From NCBI RefSeq assembly GCF_009193185.1, contig NZ_VUKF01000001.1, positions 166,151-230,150 on the forward strand: a stretch of 64,000 nt of DNA. Reading direction: 5' to 3'. Position numbers and translations under genes: made by a program. The notes below the pieces were generated by a model. It did no database searches. It was not told the DNA's origin and saw nothing but the letters and a program-made list of their open reading frames with translations. Positions 42,798 to 50,774 of the stretch are shown in pieces. Numbering within the stretch: the stretch's first letter is position 1; the number at the start of each line of letters is the position of its first letter. This DNA is from Georgenia thermotolerans. GTDB lineage: Bacteria; Actinomycetota; Actinomycetes; Actinomycetales; Actinomycetaceae.

Positions 42798-44159
42798 TCA
42801 CCCCAGCACCGCCCAGGCGTGCGGCGGGACCCGGACGAGCCCGTCGCCGACCGTCGCGTGCCCGGCCAGGACCGCGAGGGGCGCCGGAGCCTCGCCGTCG
42901 GCCGCCTCGTGCGCCACCTGCGCCTCGCCGTCGGCCGCCGCCTCGTACGCCACCTCCGCCTCGCCGTCGGCCAGGTTGAGGACGACGACGAGGCGGCCCG
43001 CCGCGGGCCCCTGCGGCGCAGCGACCTCGTAGGCGAGCACCTCGTTGGTCAGGCTCAGCGTGCGGGTGCGGGCCCGGTGCAGCCAGGGGTGGCGCCGGCG
43101 CAGGGCGACGAGCTCCTGGTGCAGGTGGTAGACCGGCCAGCCCTGGTCCGGCAGGTCCGCGGGGCCGGCGGGGAAGGGCTGGCGGATGGCGTCGTCGCCG
43201 CCCAGGCGCTCCTCCTTCAGACCGGTCAGGCCCTGCTCGTCGCCGTAGTACAGGCTCGGGGTGCCGCCGACGGTGAGCAGGACGACCAGCGCGTGGGGCA
43301 GGTGGCGGTGGTCGGCGAGCTGGGTGGCCAGGCGGGTGACGTCGTGGTTGCCCACGAAGGTCAGCGGCGCGAAGGTCGCGAGCATGTCGTTGTGCCGGCC
43401 CAGGGCGTGGTCGAGCTCCCACAGGTTGCGGTCGTTGAGCGAGCTCCAGATCGCCTTCCACAGCTCGTACTGGGTGACGGCGTCCATCCCGGACTCGGCC
43501 ACGACGGCGGCGTAGTCGCCGTGGATGACCTCCCCCACCACGTACGCCTCGGGGAACTGCTCGCGCACGCCCGGCAGCACCTGGGCCCAGAAGGCGGGCG
43601 GGACGGCGTACGCGGCGTCGAGGCGCCAGCCGTCCGCGCCCCGGCCGAGCCAGTAGCGCATGACCTCTCCGACGAGGTCGGCCACGGCGGCGGCGTCGTG
43701 GTCGAGGGCCACCAGGCCGGCGTGCCCCTCGAACGTGGCGTAGGTGGGCTCGCCCTGCGCCGGCCAGGTGAGGTGGAAGAGCCCGCCCTCGGGCGCGTCG
43801 GGGCGGCCGAGGGCGGCCCGCACGAGCGGGTGGCGCGAGCCGAGGTGGTTGAACACCCCGTCGAGGACCACCTTGAGCCCACGGGCGTGCGCGGCGGCCA
43901 CGAGGGCGTCGAAGTCGTCGAGGTCGCCCAGGCGCGGGTCGATGGTGAAGTGGTCCACGGTGTCGTAGCCGTGGCTGTAGGAGGTGAAGACCGGGCCGAG
44001 CAGCAGACCCGAGACGCCCAGGTCGACGGCGTAGTCGAGCCAGTCCACCAGGCGCGGCAGCCGGTGGGTCACCGCCTGGTCCTCGGCGAGCACCGGCTCG
44101 GCGCCGAGGAAGCCCAGCGGGTAGACCTGCCAGAAGATCGCGTGCTCGTGCCAGCTCAT
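42798..44159 (-). CDS. GH13 alpha-amylase-family hydrolase
   Basis: A protein of 453 residues, cytoplasmic (no signal peptide). The four conserved regions are VVLDGVFNHLG (I), DGWRLDAAYA with the Asp nucleophile (II), YVVGEVIHGD with the acid Glu (III) and FVGNHDVTR with the stabilising Asp (IV). It opens IFWQVYPLGFLGAEP, as in neopullulanase-like and sucrose-phosphorylase-like subgroups. The C-terminal beta domain contains an ADGEA repeat. Before the element inserted, it lay 78 bases downstream of the flavin oxidoreductase in the same direction. Confidence 0.92.
   Translation of the reverse strand: MSWHEHAIFWQVYPLGFLGAEPVLAEDQAVTHRLPRLVDWLDYAVDLGVSGLLLGPVFTSYSHGYDTVDHFTIDPRLGDLDDFDALVAAAHARGLKVVLDGVFNHLGSRHPLVRAALGRPDAPEGGLFHLTWPAQGEPTYATFEGHAGLVALDHDAAAVADLVGEVMRYWLGRGADGWRLDAAYAVPPAFWAQVLPGVREQFPEAYVVGEVIHGDYAAVVAESGMDAVTQYELWKAIWSSLNDRNLWELDHALGRHNDMLATFAPLTFVGNHDVTRLATQLADHRHLPHALVVLLTVGGTPSLYYGDEQGLTGLKEERLGGDDAIRQPFPAGPADLPDQGWPVYHLHQELVALRRRHPWLHRARTRTLSLTNEVLAYEVAAPQGPAAGRLVVVLNLADGEAEVAYEAAADGEAQVAHEAADGEAPAPLAVLAGHATVGDGLVRVPPHAWAVLG
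42889..42969. repeat. 33/36-bp in-frame repeats in the GH13 gene
   Basis: GCCTCGCCGTCGGCC occurs at 42889, 42922 and 42958, spaced 33 and 36 bases. On the coding strand it produces ADGEAEVAYEAA, ADGEAQVAHEA and ADGEAPAP, inserted in a beta-strand of the C-terminal domain. Unit lengths are multiples of three, so copy-number change keeps the frame. Confidence 0.8.
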
Positions 44160-44237
44160 GGGGGCATCCTCGCGGACCGGTGCCGGGATGGGCGACCGGG
44201 GCGGCCCGCCGGCGGCGGGCCCGGGCGGCTCGGCGAC

Positions 44238-45023
44238 TCAGGCGCGCGCCGGCTCCCACCCGATCGCCGGGGCGACGTGCCGGGCGACGGACTCGAGCAG
44301 GTGGGTGTTGTAGTCGACGCCGAGCTGGTTGGGGACGGTGAGCAGGACGGTGTCGGCCGCCCGGACGGCGGCGTCGCGGGCCAGCTCCTCGGCGATGACG
44401 TACGGCTCGCCGGTGTAGCTCTTCCCGAACCGGGCCACGACCCCCTCGAGGAAGCCGACCTGGTCCTCGTTCTCCTCGGCGCGGCCGCCGCAGTAGGCCC
44501 GGTCCTCGTCGGTGGTCAGCGGGATGACGCTGCGGCTGACCGAGACCCGCGGCTCGCGCTCGTGGCCGGCGGCGCGCCAGGCCTCGCGGTAGGCCTCGAT
44601 CTGCTGGGCCTGCAGCTCGTCGAAGGGCACGCCGGTGTCCTCCGAGAGCAGGGTCGAGCTCATGAGGTTCATCCCCTGCTCGGCGGTCCACCGGGCGGTC
44701 CGCCGGGTGCCTGACCCCCACCAGATCCGCTCGCCGAGCCCCGCGGAGTGCGGCTGGATCGCCAGCCCGCCGGACGAGCCGGTCATCTGCGGATCCGCGC
44801 GTGCCACCGGCGCCCCGGCGATCGCGGCGCGGAAGATCTCCGCATGCTCCCGCGCCATGTCGGCGTCGCTTCGCCCGTGCCCGGGCACGTACCCGAAGGA
44901 CTCGTAGCCGCGCAGGGCCGGCTCGGGCGAGCCGCGACTGATCCCCAGCTGCAGCCGCCCGCTGCTGATCAGGTCGGTGGCGGCGGCCTCCTCGGCCATG
45001 TACAGGGGGTTCTCGTACCGCAT
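44238..45023 (-). pseudogene. 3' part of an interrupted LLM-class flavin oxidoreductase
   Basis: Codes for ~261 residues from MRYENPLYMAEEAAATDLISSGRLQLGISRG to the natural C-terminus (APAIGWEPARA). It is the C-terminal three quarters of a luciferase-like F420/FMN oxidoreductase: TGEPYVIAEEL, LLTVPNQLGVDYNTHLLESVARHV. The missing N-terminus is at 53590-53853, beyond the integrated element. The frame now runs into element DNA and could start at an ATG at 45047 there, but such a product lacks the first beta-alpha units and should be inactive. Confidence 0.93.
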
Positions 45024-45040
45024 ATCGTGGTTGCAACGCC
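45008..45040. other. attL, left end of the integrated element
   Basis: Chromosomal TTCTCGTAC meets element DNA at CGCAT (45019-45023). The element then reads ATCGTGGTTGCAACG, which is an inverted match to its other end. Flanks on both sides of the element share TA-N-CGCAT. Confidence 0.85.
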
Positions 45041-45048
45041 CGTTCACG

Positions 45049-45054
45049 TAAGCT
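45049..45054 (+). promoter_or_regulatory. -10 box of the recombinase gene
   Basis: TAAGCT ends seven bases before ATG 45062. GGTTGCA is repeated at 45028 and 45056, flanking the promoter just inside attL, so recombinase binding at its attachment site could repress its own gene. Confidence 0.45.
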
Positions 45055-45061
45055 TGGTTGC

Positions 45062-46498
45062 ATGGTCGAACTGGTAGCGCTGAGGAAGACGAACGAGGTG
45101 GCCGCGTACGTCCGCGCCTCCATGGACCGCAAGGGCGACCGCTGGACGGTCGATACGCAGCTGAGGAAGATCAGGGCGCTGGCCGAGGCCAAGGACTGGA
45201 ACGTCGTCGAGGTCTACGAGGACAACGCGGTGTCGGCGACGAAGAAGCGCCGCGCTGGCACCCGGTGGGCCGAGATGCTGGACGACGCCCGCGCGGGCCG
45301 GTTCTCGATGGTGGTCGCCGTGGACATGGACCGGCTCCTGCGCAGCACGAAGGACCTGAACACGCTGATCGACCTCGGTCTGCGCGTCGTCACCGTGGAC
45401 GGCGAGATCGATCTCTCGACGGCGGACGGCGAGTTCCGGGCGACGATGCTCGCCGCTCTCGCCCGGTTCGAGGCGCGTCGCAAGGCCGAGCGACAGATCA
45501 GGTCGAACGAGCGCCGACGTGCCGAGGGCATCCCCACGTCCGCCTGGAAGGCGTTCGGATGGTCGAGGGAGGGTGAGCTGATCGAGGAAGAGGCCGACGC
45601 GGTTCGGCGGGCCTTCGACGCGTTCCTCGGCGAGCCGTCGCTGTCGATCCGGCGCATCCGCGAGGACCTGAACAGCGCTGGTCACCTCACCGCCCGCGGC
45701 TCGGAATTCTCCGTCGATGCCGTGCGCTACCTGCTCGCGAACCCGCTTTACTGTGGCTACATCAAGCACTACGCATCCGGCGAGCTGTACCCGGTGCAGG
45801 GCGAGGCGTTCCCGCCCATCGTCAGCGAGCAGACGTGGCGGACCGCGGTGGCGAAGCTGGAGGACAACGTGCGGAGGTCGGCCAGGCAGGGCAACCAGCC
45901 GAAATACCTCCTGTCGACGATCGGGCTGTGCGGGAAGTGCGGTGCGACGCTCGTCTCGGGGACGAACAGCCGCAAGCAGCCGACGTATCGCTGCGGCGAG
46001 CAGTTCCACCTCACCCGCCAACGCGAGCCCGTCGATGCGATGGTCACCGAGGCAGTGCTCACCCGCCTGTCGTCGGTGGACGTGCACGACCTCGTGATGC
46101 CGCAGGAGGACGACGGGCCGGACCGCGAGGAGCTGCTGACCGAGCGGAACGCCCTGGTCGAGCGCGTAAAGGAGCTGAGCCCGCTGCTGCGCGACATCCA
46201 TCAGCCGGTCCTGGAGATCACCGCGGCGATCAACGACGTGAAGGTCCGCATCGACGAGATCGACGCGGAGCTGCTCGACCGCTCGGTATCCGTGGCGGCG
46301 AAGCTGCTGGCAGACGTGGAGGAGGCGGTCGGCACCGCGGAGCGTCGCGAGGTTGTCGAGTCGAAGTGGAAGGCGTTGGACATAGACCGCCGCCGGATGC
46401 TCGTGGACGAGCTGGTGACTGTGACCATCGAGCCCATCGCGCCCGGTCACGTGAAGTTCGACCCCGACCTCATTCGCATAGAGCCGCGTCGCGACTGA
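45062..46498 (+). CDS. Large serine recombinase (integrase)
   Basis: A protein of 478 residues. The resolvase-type catalytic domain has Ser20 in AYVRASMDRKG, DNAVSATKKRRAG and VVAVDMDRLLRS. The recombinase domain follows (ANPLYCGYIKHYASGELYPV), then a zinc ribbon with Cys290, Cys293 and Cys311 (LCGKCGATLV, TYRCGEQFH), and a coiled-coil region (ERNALVERVKEL, INDVKVRIDEIDAELL). It catalyses integration between attP and the oxidoreductase gene. It starts 39 bases from the left end. No separate excision factor is recognisable, though the small genes downstream are candidates. Confidence 0.95.
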   Translation: MVELVALRKTNEVAAYVRASMDRKGDRWTVDTQLRKIRALAEAKDWNVVEVYEDNAVSATKKRRAGTRWAEMLDDARAGRFSMVVAVDMDRLLRSTKDLNTLIDLGLRVVTVDGEIDLSTADGEFRATMLAALARFEARRKAERQIRSNERRRAEGIPTSAWKAFGWSREGELIEEEADAVRRAFDAFLGEPSLSIRRIREDLNSAGHLTARGSEFSVDAVRYLLANPLYCGYIKHYASGELYPVQGEAFPPIVSEQTWRTAVAKLEDNVRRSARQGNQPKYLLSTIGLCGKCGATLVSGTNSRKQPTYRCGEQFHLTRQREPVDAMVTEAVLTRLSSVDVHDLVMPQEDDGPDREELLTERNALVERVKELSPLLRDIHQPVLEITAAINDVKVRIDEIDAELLDRSVSVAAKLLADVEEAVGTAERREVVESKWKALDIDRRRMLVDELVTVTIEPIAPGHVKFDPDLIRIEPRRD

Positions 46499-46539
46499 CT
46501 CATGAGTCAACTCGTCATTGCAATGGTGAGTCGACTCGT
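46496..46539. repeat. Palindrome cluster after the recombinase
   Basis: TGACTCATGAGTCA (46496-46509) is a perfect palindrome that includes the recombinase stop codon. CATTGCAATG (46516-46525) is another. Two near-identical copies of TGAGTC(A/G)ACTCGT lie at 46503 and 46527, on either side of it. The 181-base gap to the next gene holds this cluster and otherwise nothing I recognise. It could be an oriT, a recombination-control site or an operator for the element's main operon. Confidence 0.75.
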
Positions 46540-46679
46540 GGGAGAGTGGTTGCAGACAAGAAAATCCCACCGGGGCCGCGACTTAGAAGCGCGGGGTTCT
46601 GCTCCCGGATGAGTAGCCGGTCAAACAGCCCAACTACCGTGGCGGGGAACCGGAAGATACTCATATCTGAGGACTTCCG

Positions 46680-46892
46680 ATGTCTGTCGTTATCGACGTT
46701 CCCCGCGCATCCGCGCTTGACTGCCCTGCTCTCGATCAGGACTCGTCTCCCGTTCCGCATGCTGATGGGCTCGATCCCGTCATCGCCGCCGCCCGCGCCG
46801 CCGGTCGCCGAGCCGGTGAGCGCCTGGCACTCACTCCGCTGACGCCGCGACAGCGCGCCGCCGTCGCCGCCGTGATGGGCGGTGGTCGCTGA
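46680..46892 (+). CDS. Small element-encoded protein, coupled to the next gene
   Basis: A protein of 70 residues with no recognised domain: a variable N-terminus and a basic helical C-terminus (DPVIAAARAAGRRAGERLALTPLTPRQRAAVAAVMGGGR). GAGGA stands six bases before the ATG. Its stop overlaps the next start (TGATG), and its last codons (GGC GGT GGT CGC) provide the GGTGG that can act as ribosome site for it. First gene of the rep-mob operon. Confidence 0.65.
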   Translation: MSVVIDVPRASALDCPALDQDSSPVPHADGLDPVIAAARAAGRRAGERLALTPLTPRQRAAVAAVMGGGR

Positions 46893-47140
46893 TGAGCGCG
46901 AACTCCGCCGCCTTCGATCACCTGACCAGCTTCCGCTGGCGACAGGGCGACCCGTCCCTCGCCGATGGCGAGGCCCAGCTCTACGACCTCGGCGTGCTCC
47001 GCTCCGTGCTGGAGGAGGCCGTCGAGATCGCCGTCGCCGACGCCCGCGCCGACGGGGTGACCTGGGCCAGGATCGGCGACGCCCTCGGCGTCACGCATCA
47101 GGCTGTCATCAAGCGCTACGGCCGGGGCGGTGGTCGCTGA
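46892..47140 (+). CDS. Small helix-turn-helix protein
   Basis: A protein of 82 residues. The C-terminal half (ADGVTWARIGDALGVTHQAVIKRYG) is a clear sigma-region-4-like helix-turn-helix; the N-terminal half forms helices (DLGVLRSVLEEAVEIAVADA). It may control copy number or excision, as the small DNA-binding proteins of such elements do. It ends GRGGGR, repeating the coupling sequence of the previous gene, and its stop overlaps the next ATG. Confidence 0.75.
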   Translation: MSANSAAFDHLTSFRWRQGDPSLADGEAQLYDLGVLRSVLEEAVEIAVADARADGVTWARIGDALGVTHQAVIKRYGRGGGR

Positions 47141-47499
47141 TGCACGCCGACGCACGCAACCTCAGCACCGCACCCGCCGACCTGACCCCGCCCGGAGGGC
47201 CTGGCCTGGTACCCGCCGAAGGCGGGCTGCCCATCGCCGTGATGACGGTCCGCAGCCGTGCTTCGCACTCCAAGAGTTTCGGGGGCCTCATTCGTTCCTA
47301 CGGGCGCGGCAAGGGCTTGTCGATTGCCGCGCCTTGCAACAACGCGCCTGGTCAGAAGCCGATTCCGTCTTCGCTGCGTCGCGTCGCCTCGCGGGTTCAT
47401 TTGAGGTCTCATTTGGGGGTCAATACGGGGTCATTTAGGCGCCGCACCCCCTCTGCGGCCCTCCACGCCGCCTGCGACGGGGGTGGTCGCCGTGGCTAA
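47140..47499 (+). CDS. Possible small ORF spanning the origin-like repeats
   Basis: A frame of 119 codons starting at the TGATG overlap and ending CDGGGRRG with TAA at 47497-47499. The product has no fold that I recognise and its composition is less convincing than its neighbours. For it: the start context matches the two preceding genes exactly and the GGGR ending recurs before rep. Against it: the iterons lie inside it. It may be translated mainly to couple rep. Confidence 0.4.
   Translation: MHADARNLSTAPADLTPPGGPGLVPAEGGLPIAVMTVRSRASHSKSFGGLIRSYGRGKGLSIAAPCNNAPGQKPIPSSLRRVASRVHLRSHLGVNTGSFRRRTPSAALHAACDGGGRRG
47397..47437. repeat. Iteron-like repeats upstream of rep
   Basis: TCATTTG (47397), TCATTTG (47409), TCAATAC (47420) and TCATTTA (47431) are spaced 12, 11 and 11 bases, one helical turn, each preceded by a G-rich GGT block. 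They end 55 bases before rep. Position and periodicity fit Rep binding sites at a double-strand origin for the excised circular form. Confidence 0.65.
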
Positions 47500-48904
47500 G
47501 CAGGAGAACAACCCGACGAGCATCGGGCTCACGCAGTACCTCGATCCGTCGTACTGGACCTGGGCTGCCGAGGACCCGAACGGGGCCGCGCTGCTCGAGC
47601 AGGGAGCCGGGGCGATCCTCGCCTACGTCGCGCAGCGGCTCGAGGCCATCGGCTGCGAGGTCATCGAGGCCTACGGAATCGTGCACGACAAGGATGAGCG
47701 CGAGGTCTGGAGCGACACGGAGAAGGCTCTGGTGGTCGAGCCGAAGCCCGATCACCTGCACGCGGTCATCAAGTTCGCCAGCCGTGCGAAGAGCGCGCCG
47801 CTGGCTCGGCTCGCGTTCGGCATCGGCGTCGAGCCCCAGTACGTCGAGAAGCCGGGCCGCGGTCGGTACGCCTTCGACAACATGCTGTCGTACCTGACTC
47901 ACGTGAAGTATGCGGACAAGCATCAGTACGCGCCGTCGGAGGTCGCCACGGTGCGCGGGCCGGACTACCTCGGGATCGACGCCCAGCGCCGGGAGACCTG
48001 GCTCAAGGGGCGCGCCCACGTGAAGAAGAAGGTCGTCGCAGAGAACTTCGAGGACATGCGGGAGCGGGTGCTGCAGGGCGAAATCACGCGGGATCAGATC
48101 ATGCTCACGGACGAACTGTTCGACATCTACTCGCGGCATCAGCGGGAGATCGACGACGCGCTGTCGGCCTACGGCCAGCGCCGCGCGTACCGGGCGGCCG
48201 CGAAGCTGCGCGCCGGTGCCTTCTCGACGCACGTGGTGTTCGTCCACGGGGATGCCGGGATCGGCAAGACTCGGTTCGCAACGGATTTCATCACCGAGGC
48301 GATTAGCGCGGCCAATGCACATGGCGAGCGGTGGCAGGTCTACCGTGCCGCGACGGGGAACCCATTGGATGACTGGCGGGGCGAGGAGGTGCTGCTGCTG
48401 GACGATCTGCGGGCCTCGGCGATGGACGCGAACGATTGGCTGCTGCTGCTCGATCCGTATAACGCCTCGCCTGCGAAGGCTCGGTACAAGAACAAGGGCG
48501 AGGTGGCTCCGCGCCTCATCGTGATTACGGCGACGATCGAGCCGGTCGAGTTCTTCTACTACGCCCGCCAGAAGGGCAACGTGGACGAGGCGCTGGACCA
48601 GTTCATCCGCCGCCTGGCGTCGGTCGTGAAGGTCTACCGCGCCGACGACATCAACCGCTACCTCGTGCAGCACATCGGGAAGATCGAGCCCTACGAGTGG
48701 CACCAGTGCAGCATCCCGACCGCCGCGCACACGCCCGGCATGTACGGCAACGCGTACCACCAGAACGCCGGGTCGCGGGAACTGACGTACGGTCCGGAGA
48801 CCTCGGCGGAACACGACGCGGACGGTGCGGTCGCGGAGCTGCTCAGCGGGCTCGCGGTGCGAAGTCCGGACGTGCCGCTGGCGCTGATCGAAGGTGCCGC
48901 ATGA
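47492..48904 (+). CDS. HUH endonuclease-SF3 helicase Rep (CRESS-like)
   Basis: About 470 residues from GTG 47492 (GTG 47483 also in frame). N-terminal HUH nuclease: metal-binding His pair in KPDHLHAVIKF near 90 and a catalytic-tyrosine candidate in NMLSYLTHVKYADKHQY near 135. Helicase: Walker A GDAGIGKT near 255, Walker B EEVLLLDDLR near 300, and sensor region RLIVITAT near 348. HUH+SF3 is the plan of CRESS DNA-virus and related plasmid Reps; the nuclease part resembles the pMV158 Rep_2 group. It would nick the origin and unwind the circular element by rolling circle. Confidence 0.9.
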   Translation: MAKQENNPTSIGLTQYLDPSYWTWAAEDPNGAALLEQGAGAILAYVAQRLEAIGCEVIEAYGIVHDKDEREVWSDTEKALVVEPKPDHLHAVIKFASRAKSAPLARLAFGIGVEPQYVEKPGRGRYAFDNMLSYLTHVKYADKHQYAPSEVATVRGPDYLGIDAQRRETWLKGRAHVKKKVVAENFEDMRERVLQGEITRDQIMLTDELFDIYSRHQREIDDALSAYGQRRAYRAAAKLRAGAFSTHVVFVHGDAGIGKTRFATDFITEAISAANAHGERWQVYRAATGNPLDDWRGEEVLLLDDLRASAMDANDWLLLLDPYNASPAKARYKNKGEVAPRLIVITATIEPVEFFYYARQKGNVDEALDQFIRRLASVVKVYRADDINRYLVQHIGKIEPYEWHQCSIPTAAHTPGMYGNAYHQNAGSRELTYGPETSAEHDADGAVAELLSGLAVRSPDVPLALIEGAA

Positions 48905-49491
48905 GCACCGATCAGCATTCGCTCTTCCAGGGGGTCGAGGGGGCCGGAGGCCCCTCGCAAGCAGGGCTGGAGGACACGAGCGTCAGCGATGTGTCCGACA
49001 GGCCTACTGCTTGCCACTCTGGCGTACAGGTGGAGCAGCAGACCGACTCCCAGGTGAACACCGGTCGGGCTGATGCGGAGGCTGTGCGTCAGAGTCACGG
49101 CGGCGCGAAGCGTCGTCGTGGGGGCCGCGCGAAGCTCGATACCGACTTCGGGGAGGAGACGCTCGCGGCGCTTCGCACTCGTGCGAAGCGGCTCGGGCTG
49201 GCTCCGAGCACGTGGGTACGGACCGTCGTACGCGATGCCCTCCACGCCTCCCGCTCGGAGGAGTTGGACGCCGCCGTGGCGGCGCACCTGCTCGGGGTCG
49301 AGGCGCGTGTGCAGGCGTCGGCGGACGCTCGTGAGCTGGCTGCCCAGGTGCGCCCGCTGGCGATCAACGTCAACGACTTGGATCGCCGCGCGCGCGCCGG
49401 TGAGGCGGTGGCGCTGTCGTCGGAGGTGCCCGAGCTGATCGAGCTGCTGCGCGAGGTCCGCGCCTTGCTCGGGGATCGGACGGCCGCATGA
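48901..49491 (+). CDS. MobC-like relaxosome protein
   Basis: A protein of 196 residues. After a disordered N-terminus, residues ~75-115 make a ribbon-helix-helix-like DNA-binding segment (DTDFGEETLAALRTRAKRLGLAPSTWVRTVVRDAL). A MobC-type motif follows (VRPLAINVNDLDRRARAGEAV) and a helical tail. It should bind oriT and help the relaxase melt the nic region. It overlaps rep by 4 bases upstream and the relaxase by 4 bases downstream (ATGA). Confidence 0.82.
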   Translation: MSTDQHSLFQGVEGAGGPSQAGLEDTSVSDVSDRPTACHSGVQVEQQTDSQVNTGRADAEAVRQSHGGAKRRRGGRAKLDTDFGEETLAALRTRAKRLGLAPSTWVRTVVRDALHASRSEELDAAVAAHLLGVEARVQASADARELAAQVRPLAINVNDLDRRARAGEAVALSSEVPELIELLREVRALLGDRTAA

Positions 49492-50774
49492 GCACCACCC
49501 ACTACAGCCCGAGCACCAGCGCCGCCGACACCGAGCGCTATATCCGCGGGAAGGAGGACGAGCGGGGCGTCGCGATCACGTGCGAAGTGCCGGGAGGCCC
49601 TGGCGCATTCTCGGCGCGCGCACGGGCGCTCACGCAGAACACCACGCGCGAGGTCGAGGCGCTGCATTACCGGCAGTCTTTCAGCGACGAGGAGTTCGAC
49701 CCGAAGAACCCGGAGCACGTGCAGCGGGTGAACGATCTCGGCTATCAGCTCGCGAAGAGGATGCACCCCGACTCGGACTGCCTCGTGGTCAGTCACGTGG
49801 ATGGCCGGGGCAGAAAGCCGCATAACCACATCTTGGTCATCAATCACAGCAACCGGACCGGAAAGGCGCTCTCGGACTACCGGACGTTCCACGATCGCAA
49901 GGCCGGGAACCAGCGGGGCGTGCAGTCGGCGAACGACGAGCTGATGCGAGAGCACGGGCTCTCGGTCGTGAAGCGGCTGGAGCACGCGCCGAAGGACTGG
50001 GAGCTGCGCCGCGAGGACTTCGCGGAGGGCGGGCTCGACCGCGAGATGGGTGACCGGATGAGCGCCGCACTGGCCGACCCCCGCGTGGTGGACAAGGCCG
50101 GTCTCGAAGCGGTGATCGAGGAGCAGAACCAGCAGCTCGACGACGCCGGGGAACGTGTGCCGAGGATGCGGCTGCACAGCCCCGTCAGCAAGAAGGGCAA
50201 GCGCGCCGGGCAGGAGACCTGGACGCTCTACATCGAGGACCGCCGCGGCGAGTCCGGCCGCGCCGATCGCCGCAAACGCGCGAGCGCGCTCTCGGCGGAC
50301 TTCACCCCGGAGGGCGCGCAGGCGTTCTTCGACTACCACCAGCAGCAGAAGGAGCAGGAACATGAGCGCAGCGCTCGACAGGCTGAAGCAGCAGAACGGG
50401 CCCGTGCAGTCGCCGCAGCCGCTCGGCAGTCCGGAGACGATGGAGCTGTTGACCTCGATCCTCGCCGCCGTCGAGGCGCAGAATACGAGGATTGCCACGC
50501 TGACCGAGCAGCAGAAGAAGCTCGCGGGGTTCGTGAAGGTCATGGACGAGGAGACGACGAGGCGGCTGGAGCGGATCACGACCCCGGCGTCGACCTCCTC
50601 GCCCTCCAGCGACGTGTCCGCGAGGATCGCGAGTATCGAGAGCAGGCAGAACGAGATCGCGAGCACGCTCGGCGAGTTCGCGCAGAGTCTCAACGGCGAG
50701 AGCTTGAACGCCGCGTCGCGAACCTTGGTCGCGGAGGCGCAGAAGAATCGCGCGGCTACGGCCTCGGCGATTGA
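49488..50774 (+). CDS. Relaxase (mobilisation nuclease)
   Basis: A protein of 428 residues. The relaxase motif III is CLVVSHVDGRGRKPHNHILVINHSN (His103, His112, His114), the metal site; a candidate active tyrosine is Tyr18 in ERYIRGKED. It nicks oriT and pilots the strand through a helper's conjugation channel. The C-terminal ~140 residues are Arg/Glu-rich, low-complexity and read through DNA that also codes, in another frame, for the gene at 50362. That tail may be constrained by the other gene more than by its own function. Confidence 0.85.
   Translation: MSTTHYSPSTSAADTERYIRGKEDERGVAITCEVPGGPGAFSARARALTQNTTREVEALHYRQSFSDEEFDPKNPEHVQRVNDLGYQLAKRMHPDSDCLVVSHVDGRGRKPHNHILVINHSNRTGKALSDYRTFHDRKAGNQRGVQSANDELMREHGLSVVKRLEHAPKDWELRREDFAEGGLDREMGDRMSAALADPRVVDKAGLEAVIEEQNQQLDDAGERVPRMRLHSPVSKKGKRAGQETWTLYIEDRRGESGRADRRKRASALSADFTPEGAQAFFDYHQQQKEQEHERSARQAEAAERARAVAAAARQSGDDGAVDLDPRRRRGAEYEDCHADRAAEEARGVREGHGRGDDEAAGADHDPGVDLLALQRRVREDREYREQAERDREHARRVRAESQRRELERRVANLGRGGAEESRGYGLGD

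Noticed and set aside
45024..45047. New start ATG 45047 for the flavin oxidoreductase fragment
   Set aside because: It would add only MNGRCNHD from element DNA and still lack the first 80 residues of the barrel, so it is treated as part of the pseudogene.
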